A stretch of DNA of 15,161 bases, taken from positions 1 through 15,161 of the forward strand of contig DAOTXK010000043.1 in assembly GCA_034435395.1 (NCBI GenBank), given 5' to 3'. The notes below the pieces were generated by a model, which searched no databases, was not told the DNA's origin, and worked only from the letters and a program-made list of their open reading frames with translations. This stretch comes from DAOTXK01 sp034435395 (lineage in GTDB: Bacteria > Chloroflexota > Anaerolineae > Aggregatilineales > Ch27). The translations under genes were made by a program, and so were the position numbers. Below, piece after piece: positions 5,939 through 12,188 of this stretch (the stretch's first letter is position 1; the number at the start of each line of letters is the position of its first letter).

Positions 5939-6484
5939 CTAACCCACCTTTCCAGCTTTGCCGGCCTTGCGGCGCACATGCTCGTCCTGGTAGCGGACGC
6001 CCTTGCCCTTGTACGGCTCCGGCGGACGCCAGGCGCGAATCTCAGCCGCGACCTGGCCGACGACCTGCTTATCAATGCCTTCGACGATGATGAAGCGTCC
6101 CCGATCTTCCACCGCAAACGTCACGTGGGGCGGCGGCTCGACCCGCACATCATGGGAAAAGCCCAGCCGCATGACCAGGGTCTGGCCCTCCATCTGCGCC
6201 GTATACCCGACGCCCTGGATTTCCAGTACCCGCCGGAAGCCCTGGCTCACCCCGATGACCATGTTGTTCAGCAGGGCGCGGGTCAGGCCGTGTAAAGCGC
6301 GGTGATGGCGCTGGTCCGTCGGGCGCTCGACGATCAACTGGCCGTCTTCCTGCCGGATGGTCATATCCGGGTGGAAGGATTGGGACAGCGTGCCTTTGGG
6401 GCCGGTGACGGTCACGGCGGAGCCGTCGATCGTCACCTGGACTTTGTCCGGCAAGGTGACGGGTTGTCTGCCGATTCGAGACAT
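5939..6484 (-). CDS. rplF: 50S ribosomal protein L6
   Basis: L6 binds helix 97 near the sarcin-ricin loop and supports the GTPase centre of the large subunit. The 181-residue product has the two repeated L6 domains. It starts MSRIGRQPVTLPDKVQV, has VTGPKGTLS (26-34), GLTRALLNNMVIGVSQGF (66-83), and the diagnostic WRPPEPYKGKG (152-162) near the end, followed by a basic Lys/Gly-rich tail. The ATG at 6484 lies 15 bases after rpsH, with AAGGAAAGGG upstream. rplR follows 7 bases after its TAG stop. Nothing unusual is seen. Confidence 0.98.
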   Translation of the reverse strand: MSRIGRQPVTLPDKVQVTIDGSAVTVTGPKGTLSQSFHPDMTIRQEDGQLIVERPTDQRHHRALHGLTRALLNNMVIGVSQGFRRVLEIQGVGYTAQMEGQTLVMRLGFSHDVRVEPPPHVTFAVEDRGRFIIVEGIDKQVVGQVAAEIRAWRPPEPYKGKGVRYQDEHVRRKAGKAGKVG

Positions 6485-6499
6485 GGATTGACCCTTTCC

Positions 6500-6904
6500 T
6501 TACCAAATGGCGCAGAGCACTTCGCCGCCGATGCCCTTACGGCGGGCATCCTCCACGGTCATGACGCCCTGCGAGGTGGAGACAATGGCGATGCCCATGC
6601 CGCTGAGCACCCAGGGCAGCTCGCGGCGTTTTTTGTACACGCGGCGGCCCGGCTTGCTGACCCGCTCCAGGCCGGTGATGACCGAGCGGCGGTGGCGGCG
6701 GTCGCCGTAGTACTTGAGCGTGATATGGATCATGGGGCCGGGTTTCTCGTCGCCGACCTCATATCCCTCGATGTACCCTTCTTCCAGCATGATGCGGGCG
6801 ATTTCCTGCTTGAGCCTGGAATGGGGGATGGCTACGGTGGTATGGCCCGCCATCAGGGCGTTGCGCACGCGGGTCAACATATCGGCGATAGGGTCGCTGA
6901 ACAT
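6500..6904 (-). CDS. rpsH: 30S ribosomal protein S8
   Basis: S8 is a primary 16S rRNA-binding protein of the small-subunit body and, in E. coli, the repressor of the spc operon. The 134-residue product starts with DPIADMLTRVRNA (4-16), and has the C-terminal rRNA-binding signature STSQGVMT (109-116) followed by DARRKGIGGEVLCAIW. It is slightly longer than the usual 130-132. The ATG at 6904 has AGAGGAGG about 6 bases upstream and follows rpsN by 12 bases. I see no copy of an S8-type operator that I can identify with confidence; in E. coli it sits at rplE, where here the gap is only 17 bases. Confidence 0.98.
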   Translation of the reverse strand: MFSDPIADMLTRVRNALMAGHTTVAIPHSRLKQEIARIMLEEGYIEGYEVGDEKPGPMIHITLKYYGDRRHRRSVITGLERVSKPGRRVYKKRRELPWVLSGMGIAIVSTSQGVMTVEDARRKGIGGEVLCAIW

Positions 6905-6916
6905 AGGGGGCCTCCT

Positions 6917-7123
6917 CTACCAGCTCGACTTCACCACCCCAGGGATTTTCCCCTGGAGGGCCAGCTCACGGAAATGGATGCGGCACAGCCCGAAGCGGCG
7001 CAGGTAGCCCCGTGGGCGGCCACAGACCTTGCCGGAGTTGGGATCGACGTACTGGCATCGGTTGCGGACGCGCACCTTGTACTTCCGCTGTTTCTCCCGC
7101 GCGACCATGGATTTTTTGGCCAT
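6917..7123 (-). CDS. rpsN: 30S ribosomal protein S14, type Z variant
   Basis: S14 is a head protein of the small subunit next to S3 and S10. The product is 68 residues, the short zinc-type form (usually 61), also called rpsZ. It starts MAKKSMVAREKQRKYKVRVR and ends FRELALQGKIPGVVKSSW, as in the family. The zinc site is unusual. The first pair is Cys23 and Cys34, with ten residues between them rather than two, and the second is Cys47 and His50 (GLCRIHF) rather than two Cys. A Cys3-His site is likely but unproven. The ATG at 7123 lies 75 bases after rplE, with AGGAGGAGG upstream at a rather long 13-base spacing. rpsH follows after 12 bases. Confidence 0.95.
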   Translation of the reverse strand: MAKKSMVAREKQRKYKVRVRNRCQYVDPNSGKVCGRPRGYLRRFGLCRIHFRELALQGKIPGVVKSSW

Positions 7124-7146
7124 TGTGGGATAATAACCTCCTCCTG

Positions 7147-7184
7147 CCCCGGCGGTCGCTCAAACGGGCGGCACATTGCCGGGG
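7147..7184 (-). promoter_or_regulatory. Stem-loop before the rpsN ribosome site
   Basis: In the 75-base rplE-rpsN spacer CCCCGGC (7184-7178) can pair with GCCGGGG (7153-7147), 7 bp with a 24-base loop, ending two bases before the AGGAGGAGG ribosome site of rpsN. It could influence initiation on rpsN. The loop is large, so the structure is tentative. Confidence 0.3.
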
Positions 7185-7198
7185 TGGTTAGCTTTGGA

Positions 7199-7747
7199 TT
7201 AGTTCTCGCTGAAGGGCATGCCCAGCAGCCGTAAGAGCTGCCGCCCTTCTTCGTCGGTTTTGGCGGTGGTGACGATGGTGAGTTCCATGCCCCGCACTTT
7301 GTCGATCTTGTCATAGCGGATTTCCGGGAAGATCAGCTGCTCGCGCAGGCCCAGCGTGTAATTGCCGCGCCCGTCGAACCCATCCGGGTTGACGCCCCGG
7401 AAGTCCCGCATGCGGGGCAGGGCCACGTTAAGCAGCCGGTCCAGCAGCGCCCACATCCGCTCCCCGCGCAGTGTGACCTTGACGCCGATGCTGCGGCCTT
7501 CGCGCAGCTTGAAGGTGGCGATGCTCCTGCGGGCCTTGGTGATGACCGGGTTCTGGCCGGTGATGGTGCGCAGGTCTTCCACCGCGTGCTCCAGCGCCTT
7601 GGGGTTATCCAACGCCTCGCCCACGCCGATGTTGATCACGATCTTTTCGAGGCGCGGGACCTGCATCACGTTAGCATAACCGAACACCTTCATCAGCGCC
7701 GGGGTCACTTCTTCCTGGTAGCGCACTTTAAGTCTGGGGGTCGCCAT
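7199..7747 (-). CDS. rplE: 50S ribosomal protein L5
   Basis: L5 binds 5S rRNA, contacts P-site tRNA and forms the bridge to S13. The 182-residue product has the family landmarks: YQEEVTPALMKVFGYANVMQ (10-29), VPRLEKIVINIGVGEA (30-45), ITGQNPVITKARRSIATFKL (62-81), GVKVTLRGERMW (88-99), RDFRGVNPDGFDGRGNYTLG (113-132), and EQLIFPEIRYDKIDKVRGM. The ATG at 7747 has GAGGTGA just upstream and follows rplX by 17 bases. After its TAA comes a 75-base spacer before rpsN. Length is normal and nothing is missing. Confidence 0.98.
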   Translation of the reverse strand: MATPRLKVRYQEEVTPALMKVFGYANVMQVPRLEKIVINIGVGEALDNPKALEHAVEDLRTITGQNPVITKARRSIATFKLREGRSIGVKVTLRGERMWALLDRLLNVALPRMRDFRGVNPDGFDGRGNYTLGLREQLIFPEIRYDKIDKVRGMELTIVTTAKTDEEGRQLLRLLGMPFSEN

Positions 7748-7764
7748 AGCTCACCTCATCCCGC

Positions 7765-8088
7765 CTAGTCTATGTCCGCGCCGCACTTGCGGCACACCCG
7801 CACTTTGACGCCGTCTTCGTTGACGCGGAAGCCAACCCGGGTGCGCTGGTCGCATTGGGTGCACACCAGCATGATATTGCTCAGATGGAGCGGCGCTTCG
7901 AACTCGATGATGCCGGGCTGAACCTGTCCCCGCCCGGCCTGCATGGGCCGCTGGTGCTTGCGGGCGATGTTGACCTGGGCGACGACGGCGCGGTTTTCCT
8001 TGGGGATGATGCGCAGGACCTCGCCCCGTGCGCCAACATCCTTCCCGGTGATCACCTCTACGGTATCGCCCTTTTTAATCCGTTGCAT
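7765..8088 (-). CDS. rplX: 50S ribosomal protein L24 with zinc-ribbon-like C-terminus
   Basis: L24 starts large-subunit assembly by binding the 5' domain of 23S rRNA, near the peptide exit. The 107-residue product begins with the KOW motif region (KKGDTVEVITGKDVGARGEV, residues 5-24), then has VNIARKHQRPMQ (39-50) and GIIEFEAPLHLSNIML (59-74). The C-terminus carries Cys76, Cys79, Cys99 and Cys102 as two CxxC pairs, a zinc-ribbon arrangement known in many but not all L24 proteins and absent from E. coli. The ATG at 8088 has GGGGAG seven bases upstream and lies 12 bases after rplN. Confidence 0.97.
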   Translation of the reverse strand: MQRIKKGDTVEVITGKDVGARGEVLRIIPKENRAVVAQVNIARKHQRPMQAGRGQVQPGIIEFEAPLHLSNIMLVCTQCDQRTRVGFRVNEDGVKVRVCRKCGADID

Positions 8089-8100
8089 GGTCTTGCTCCC

Positions 8101-8472
8101 CTATAGCGTCTCTGGGGCCAGCGAAACGATCTTCATGAAGCCCTTCTCGCGCAGCTCGCGCGCCACCGGGCCGAAGATGCGTGTTCCCTTGGGGTTCTTG
8201 GTGTCCCCATCGAGGATCACGGCGGCGTTCTCGTCAAACTTGATGTAGGAGCCGTCGCTGCGCCGAATCTCTTTGGCGGTGCGGACGATGACGGCGCGGA
8301 CCACCTCGCTCTTTTTGACCGAGCCTTGCGGAGCGGCGGACTTGACCGTGCCGATGAAGACATCTCCCACGGTGGCGGTCTTCCGCCGGGAGCCGCCCAT
8401 AATGCGGATGACGAGGATTTCGCGTGCGCCGGTGTTGTCGGCCACCTTCAGCCGACTCTCATTCTGAATCAT
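8101..8472 (-). CDS. rplN: 50S ribosomal protein L14
   Basis: L14 lies on the interface side of the large subunit, forms a bridge to 16S rRNA, and is the docking site for the silencing factor RsfS in bacteria. The 123-residue product (usual length 122) starts MIQNESRLKVADNTGAREIL, and has RRSDGSYIKFDENAAVILDG (70-89) and GTRIFGPVARELRE (95-108), all family signatures. The ATG at 8472 lies 6 bases after rpsQ, with GAGGAG inside the last codons of rpsQ, nine bases from the start. This also supports the reading frame of the rpsQ tail. It heads the spc-type gene group here, with no separate promoter visible. Confidence 0.98.
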   Translation of the reverse strand: MIQNESRLKVADNTGAREILVIRIMGGSRRKTATVGDVFIGTVKSAAPQGSVKKSEVVRAVIVRTAKEIRRSDGSYIKFDENAAVILDGDTKNPKGTRIFGPVARELREKGFMKIVSLAPETL

Positions 8473-8478
8473 GACGGT

Positions 8479-8949
8479 CTACTCCTCGTCGCCTGCCGGT
8501 GGCAGGGCCTCGGCGTCGGTCGGCGTGGCCTCGGCCACCCCGGTCGCTGCTGCCAACTCTTCCTCAGCCACAGCGCTTTCCCCGGCCTCGACCAGGGCCG
8601 CTTCCGCCTCCGCTGGCTCGGCTTCGGCCAACAATTCGGCGGCGGCAGCCTGGGCTTCGGGCAGTTGAGCTTCGCTGGCGGCGGCTTCGGCAGCGGCCTC
8701 CGAGATCTCCTGCACGATCGCTTCCACGGCCCAGCGCTTGCGTTTGCTGAGCGGGCGGCTTTCCACAATCCGCACGATGCTGCCCACCGGGATGGCGTTG
8801 CTTTCATCATGCGCCAGGTATTTTTTGACGGTGGTCATGGTCTTGCCATAGAGGCGGTGTTGTTTGGTGGTTTCCACCGCGACCACGATCGTCTTGTCCA
8901 TTTTGTCGCTCACCACGCGGCCCACCAGCCGCCGGCGCTTATTCGGCAT
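8479..8949 (-). CDS. rpsQ: 30S ribosomal protein S17 with long Ala/Glu tail
   Basis: S17 is an OB-fold protein that binds 16S rRNA early in assembly of the small-subunit body. Residues 1-82 are a complete S17: GRVVSDKMDKTIVVAVE (10-26), HRLYGKTMTT (31-40), and the signature VRIVESRPLSKRKRW (59-73). The usual protein ends at about 85 residues, but this one runs to 156. Residues 83-156 hold 29 Ala, 18 Glu and 2 Asp and no Lys or Arg, which makes an acidic, probably helical or disordered tail. The ATG at 8949 has AGGAGGGGG just upstream and overlaps rpmC by 11 bases. The frame is open to TAG, and the rplN ribosome site sits in its end, so a sequencing frameshift looks unlikely. Confidence 0.95.
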   Translation of the reverse strand: MPNKRRRLVGRVVSDKMDKTIVVAVETTKQHRLYGKTMTTVKKYLAHDESNAIPVGSIVRIVESRPLSKRKRWAVEAIVQEISEAAAEAAASEAQLPEAQAAAAELLAEAEPAEAEAALVEAGESAVAEEELAAATGVAEATPTDAEALPPAGDEE

Positions 8950-9169
8950 GGTCGTCCCCCTCCTGATGGACTAACGCTGCCGCCAGTTGGCGCTCCCGCA
9001 GGACGGTGTAGAAGCGGGCGATGTTTTTGCGCACCACGCCCAGGCGGGAGAGGTCCTCCAACTTGCCCGCCGACTGCTGGAAGCGCAGGTTGAGCAGCTC
9101 CGCCTTGGCGTCTTCCAGGACGCTGCGAATTTCTTCGTCGCTCATCTGGCGAATTTCCTGGGCCTTCAT
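8939..9169 (-). CDS. rpmC: 50S ribosomal protein L29
   Basis: L29 is a small helical-hairpin protein at the peptide exit, where it contributes to the docking site for trigger factor and SRP together with L23. The 76-residue product starts MKAQEIRQMSDEEI, has the signature ELLNLRFQQSAGKLED (24-39), and ends with an acidic tail (HQEGDDHAE), about ten residues longer than average. The ATG at 9169 is preferred over a GTG one codon upstream because AGGAGG lies seven bases before it. The ATG shares its A with the rplP stop codon. Its own end overlaps rpsQ by 11 bases, so rplP, rpmC and rpsQ are probably translationally coupled. Confidence 0.96.
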   Translation of the reverse strand: MKAQEIRQMSDEEIRSVLEDAKAELLNLRFQQSAGKLEDLSRLGVVRKNIARFYTVLRERQLAAALVHQEGDDHAE

Positions 9170-9603
9170 CACGAAACCTCCTCGCCAGTGATCGGGTCCG
9201 TGCGTTTGATGAACTTGGTGCGGATCGGCAGTTTGTAGGAGGCCAGGTCGAGGGCCTCTTTGGCCACCGATTCCGGCACGCCAGCCATCTCGAACAGGAC
9301 CCGGCCGGGTTTGACGACGGCCACCCAGTGATCGACCGAGCCTTTGCCTTTACCCATCCGCGTTTCCGCCGGTTTGGCCGTCACCGGCTTGTCGGGGAAG
9401 ATGCGGATCCAGACCTTGCCGCGACGCCGGATGTGGCGCACGATGGCCCGGCGGCAGGCTTCGATCTGGCGGCTGGTGATCCAGGCCGGTTCCAGGGCCT
9501 GCAACCCATAATCGCCAAACTGCACCTTCGCGCCGCGCCGGGCAGTGCCCTTCATGCGGCCGCGCATTTGTTTGCGGTATTTAACCCGTTTGGGCATCAA
9601 CAT
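9169..9603 (-). CDS. rplP: 50S ribosomal protein L16
   Basis: L16 helps place A-site tRNA in the large subunit and completes late assembly. The 144-residue product begins MLMPKRVKYRKQMRGRMKG, the family N-terminus, and has AWITSRQIEACRRAIVRHI (40-58) and the strongly conserved RMGKGKGSVDHWVAVVKPGR (82-101). Arg82 matches the arginine hydroxylated in E. coli (Arg81). The ATG at 9603 has GGAG nine bases upstream. A 106-base spacer with a stem-loop separates it from rpsC, which is unusual because these two genes are normally close. Its TGA overlaps the rpmC start. Confidence 0.98.
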   Translation of the reverse strand: MLMPKRVKYRKQMRGRMKGTARRGAKVQFGDYGLQALEPAWITSRQIEACRRAIVRHIRRRGKVWIRIFPDKPVTAKPAETRMGKGKGSVDHWVAVVKPGRVLFEMAGVPESVAKEALDLASYKLPIRTKFIKRTDPITGEEVS

Positions 9604-9651
9604 AATCGTAGACTCCAGTTGTTGTGATCAGCCTCCAGCGGTCCAGCCCTC

Positions 9652-9683
9652 GCCAGCGGGGGCGGCTGAGGAACAGCCCTGGC
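9652..9683 (-). promoter_or_regulatory. Bulged stem-loop in the rpsC-rplP spacer
   Basis: On the transcribed strand GCCAG (9683-9679) pairs with CTGGC (9656-9652), and directly stacked inside it GGCTG (9678-9674) pairs with CAGCC (9668-9664) around the loop TTCCT. A 7-base bulge GCCCCCG lies on the 3' side. This gives ten pairs in the 106-base leader of rplP, without a U-tract. An RNA-protein binding site is one possible reading. Confidence 0.35.
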
Positions 9684-9709
9684 CCCCGGCGGCCCACCAC
9701 CCGACCGCC

Positions 9710-10378
9710 TTACTGGCTGACGTAAACGTCGGACGGCTCCGCTTCCTCGCCCAGCTGCTCACCCTTATAAATCCACACTTTGACGCCAATGCGGCCGAAG
9801 GTGGTCAGGGCCTCGGCGGTCCCGTAGTCGATCTGGGCGCGCAGTGTGTTCCGCGGCACCCGCCCATCGACCTGCCACTCGCGGCGGGCCATCTCGGAAC
9901 CGCCCAGCCGCCCGCTGACCTGCACGCGGATGCCCTGCGCGCCCTGGCGCATGGCCTGGGTGACGGCCCGTTTCATGGCCCGGCTGTGGCTGATGCGGCG
10001 CTCCAACTGACCGGCGATGTTGCGGGCCACCAGGATGGCGTCCAGGTCGGGTTTTTCGATCTCTTCGACCTCGATTTTGATCTTCTTGCCCGCGGTCAGC
10101 TTTTCCAGCTGGGTGCGCAGTTTTTTCACGTTGTCACCCTTGCGCCCGATGACGATGCCCGGCTTGGCCGTATGCAGGGTGATCTGTATCTGGTTGGGAT
10201 ACCGCTCGATCTCCACATCGGAGACGGCCGCGCGCTCGCCTTCGTTCAGGATCAGCCGCCGGATCTCAAAGTCTTCCTGGAGCAGCTCGCGATAGCGGTC
10301 CCGTTCCGCATACCAGCGAGCGTCCCAGTCACGGATAACCTTCAGGCGGAAGCCAATCGGATGTATTTTACGCCCCAT
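9710..10378 (-). CDS. rpsC: 30S ribosomal protein S3
   Basis: S3 lines the mRNA entry tunnel of the small subunit with S4 and S5 and takes part in helicase activity. The 222-residue product starts MGRKIHPIGFRLKVIRDWDA and has a type II KH domain with PGIVIGRKGDNVKKLRTQ (73-90, GXXG loop at 78-81). The C-terminal domain has ISHSRAMKRAVTQAMRQGAQ and GRLGGSEMARREW, then YGTAEALTTFGRIGVKVWIY. It ends soon after with an acidic stretch (GEEAEPSDVYVSQ), so it lacks a long tail. The ATG at 10378 lies 7 bases after rplV, with AGAGG upstream inside rplV. The stop is TAA. Confidence 0.98.
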   Translation of the reverse strand: MGRKIHPIGFRLKVIRDWDARWYAERDRYRELLQEDFEIRRLILNEGERAAVSDVEIERYPNQIQITLHTAKPGIVIGRKGDNVKKLRTQLEKLTAGKKIKIEVEEIEKPDLDAILVARNIAGQLERRISHSRAMKRAVTQAMRQGAQGIRVQVSGRLGGSEMARREWQVDGRVPRNTLRAQIDYGTAEALTTFGRIGVKVWIYKGEQLGEEAEPSDVYVSQ

Positions 10379-10385
10379 CGATGTG

Positions 10386-10724
10386 TTAATCCTCTCGCTC
10401 TTCCAGGATGATCGTCAGGTGCGACGTCCGCTTGATGCGCGGCTTGTACCGCCCGCGCGCCCCGGCCTTGACGCGTTTCAGGCGGGGGCCTTCGTCCGCC
10501 ACCACGGTATGGATGACCAGGTCCTGGCGGTTGAGTTCGAAGTTCTCCTCCGCGTTGGCGATGGCCGATTCCAGGGTTTTACGGGCCAGCGCCGCGCCTT
10601 TCTGGGGCATGTGGCGGAGGACGATAGACGCTTCGTCGGCGTACAGGCCGCGAATCTGATCGATCACCAGCCGCAGCTTCTGGGCCGAGATCGGCAAATG
10701 TTTGGTTACCGCTTGTACTCGCAT
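10386..10724 (-). CDS. rplV: 50S ribosomal protein L22
   Basis: L22 extends a beta-hairpin into the peptide exit tunnel, where changes can affect macrolide sensitivity and peptide stalling. The 112-residue product begins MRVQAVTKHLPISAQKLRLV, and the tunnel hairpin region is GPRLKRVKAGARGRYKPRI (79-97) followed by the conserved KRTSHLTIIL. I choose ATG at 10724 over an in-frame TTG two codons upstream (10730), because AAGGCGG ends six bases before the ATG and touches the TTG. The gap to rpsS is then 11 bases. No insertion or deletion is seen in the hairpin. Confidence 0.97.
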   Translation of the reverse strand: MRVQAVTKHLPISAQKLRLVIDQIRGLYADEASIVLRHMPQKGAALARKTLESAIANAEENFELNRQDLVIHTVVADEGPRLKRVKAGARGRYKPRIKRTSHLTIILEERED

Positions 10725-10735
10725 CGCCAACCGCC

Positions 10736-11011
10736 TTATCGTTTCCTCTTCTTTTCGCCCTCATGGCCGCGATAGGTGCGGGTGGGGGCGAATTCGCCCA
10801 GCTTGTGGCCGACCATGTTTTCGGTGATGTAAATCGGGACATGGCGGCGCCCGTCGTGCACGGCGATGGTGTGGCCGACCATCTGCGGGAAGATCGTGCT
10901 GGCGCGACTCCAGGTGCGGATGACGCGCTTTTCGTCCCGCTGGTTCATCTCCTCGATCCGCCGCAGCAGTTTGGGCTGGACAAACGGTCCCTTTTTGAGT
11001 GAACGCGACAT
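10736..11011 (-). CDS. rpsS: 30S ribosomal protein S19
   Basis: S19 is a head protein that pairs with S13 and touches A-site tRNA. The 91-residue product has the normal length and starts MSRSLKKGPFVQPKLLRRI. It has the family core RTWSRASTIFPQMVGHTIAV (32-51), HDGRRHVPIYITENMVGHKL (52-71), and GEFAPTRTYRGH. It ends with a very basic tail (KKRKR). The frame is open further upstream, into rplB, but the ATG at 11011 has a perfect AAGGAG eight bases before it and gives the family N-terminus. It lies 29 bases after rplB and just ahead of rplV, the standard S10 operon order. Confidence 0.98.
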   Translation of the reverse strand: MSRSLKKGPFVQPKLLRRIEEMNQRDEKRVIRTWSRASTIFPQMVGHTIAVHDGRRHVPIYITENMVGHKLGEFAPTRTYRGHEGEKKRKR

Positions 11012-11040
11012 GCTCGCTGCTCCTTTATGGCGGCCGCCCG

Positions 11041-11877
11041 CTAGCGGCGCTTGCTCCCGCGACGCCGCACGATGTACTTGTCGGTGCGCTTGTTGTGGCG
11101 GGTCTTCTTGCCCAGGGCCGGCTTGCCCCAGGGAGTCTTCGGCCCCGGCATGCCGATGGGCGAACGGCCTTCGCCACCGCCGTGGGGATGGCTGTTGGGG
11201 TCCATGGCGGACCCGCGAACCGTGGGCCGCCAGCCGAGCCAACGCTTACGGCCCGCTTTCCCCAGCTTGATGTTGCCGTGGTCAGTGTTGCCGACCTGGC
11301 CCAGCGTGGCCATACAGTCCTGGTTGACTAGGCGCATCTCCCCGCTGGGCAGGCGCAGAGTGACGTACTTACCTTCCTTGGCCAGAATCTGAGCGGAGGT
11401 CCCCGCCGCGCGCGCCAGCTGCCCGCCCCGCCCCGGCTGAAGCTCGATGTTGTGCACCATCATACCCACCGGGATATGGCGCAATGGCAGGGCGTTGCCG
11501 GGGCGGATGTCCGCCTCCGGCCCGTTTTCGATCCGGTCGCCCACCTGCAGGCCCAGCGGGGCGATGATGTAGCGCTTCTCGCCGTCCTCGTACTGAAGCA
11601 GGGCGATGCGGGCCGAACGATTGGGGTCATACTCGATCGACACCACCTCGGCGGCGCACTCCAGCTTGTTGCGCTTGAAGTCGATGATGCGGTAGCGGCG
11701 CTTGTGGCCGCCGCCGCGATGCCGCACGGTGATGCGCCCGGTGTTGTTGCGCCCGGCGCGCTTCTTCAGCTCGGTCAGCAGCGACTTCTCCGGCTGGCTA
11801 CGGGTGATCTCCTCGAAGGTGGAGCCGGTCATGCCCCGGCGGCCAGGAGAGGTCGGTTTATACGTCTTGATGGGCAT
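11041..11877 (-). CDS. rplB: 50S ribosomal protein L2
   Basis: L2 is needed for subunit joining and peptidyl transferase activity and binds 23S rRNA near the active site. The 278-residue product starts MPIKTYKPTSPGRRGMTGS, has RHRGGGHKRRYRIIDFKRN (52-70), LQYEDGEKRYIIAPLGLQVG (94-113), and PGRGGQLARAAGTSAQI (148-164). It has the signature DPNSHPHGGGEGRSPIG (226-242), including the universally conserved His at 230-232. The residues before it read GSAMDPNS, where many bacteria have GVAMNPVD. The C-terminus KKTRHNKRTDKYIVRRR is conserved. The ATG at 11877 lies 10 bases after rplW. Confidence 0.98.
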   Translation of the reverse strand: MPIKTYKPTSPGRRGMTGSTFEEITRSQPEKSLLTELKKRAGRNNTGRITVRHRGGGHKRRYRIIDFKRNKLECAAEVVSIEYDPNRSARIALLQYEDGEKRYIIAPLGLQVGDRIENGPEADIRPGNALPLRHIPVGMMVHNIELQPGRGGQLARAAGTSAQILAKEGKYVTLRLPSGEMRLVNQDCMATLGQVGNTDHGNIKLGKAGRKRWLGWRPTVRGSAMDPNSHPHGGGEGRSPIGMPGPKTPWGKPALGKKTRHNKRTDKYIVRRRGSKRR

Positions 11878-11887
11878 GGTTCACCGC

Positions 11888-12184
11888 CTACAGGTTAAAC
11901 AGGTCGATCTCATGACCCGGGGCGAGCGTGACGACCGCCTTCTTCCAGGTCTTCTTACGCTGGTAGGTCCGCGTGCCCCGGCGACCGTGCTTGGCGGGCA
12001 TGATCATAGTGGCCACTTTCTCGACGGTCACGTCGAAGATGACCTCCACCGCCTCTTTGATCTGGATTTTGTTGGCCCGCAGGTCCACCTCGAAGGTGTA
12101 CTGGCGCTGGTCATCGGCCATGGCGCTGGTCTTTTCGGTGACCACCGGGCGTCTGATCACGTCGTACAGATGGATATCCGCCAT
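11888..12184 (-). CDS. rplW: 50S ribosomal protein L23
   Basis: L23 sits at the peptide exit and is the main docking site for trigger factor and SRP. The 98-residue product has the normal length. It has the family N-terminal motif RRPVVTEKTS (11-20), FEVDLRANKIQIKEAVEVIF (31-50), and the extended loop KHGRRGTRTYQRKKTWKKAV (65-84). The ATG at 12184 is only 4 bases after the rplD stop, with AGGAGGAG lying in the last codons of rplD seven bases from the start, so the two are probably translated together. The L3-L4-L23-L2 order is that of the S10 operon. Confidence 0.98.
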   Translation of the reverse strand: MADIHLYDVIRRPVVTEKTSAMADDQRQYTFEVDLRANKIQIKEAVEVIFDVTVEKVATMIMPAKHGRRGTRTYQRKKTWKKAVVTLAPGHEIDLFNL

Positions 12185-12188
12185 GGGT

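Noticed and set aside
7124..7145. TTATTAT before rpsN as a -10 element
   Set aside because: The transcription start would fall at or inside the start codon, and no -35 is visible at the right distance.
8479..8703. The rpsQ tail as a sequencing frameshift or a fused second gene
   Set aside because: The frame stays open to a stop just before rplN, the rplN ribosome site lies in it, and the tail has no family domain; a real low-complexity extension fits better.
9545..10411. A 288-codon plus-strand frame opposite rpsC
   Set aside because: Antisense shadow of rpsC and the start of rplP, with no family resemblance.
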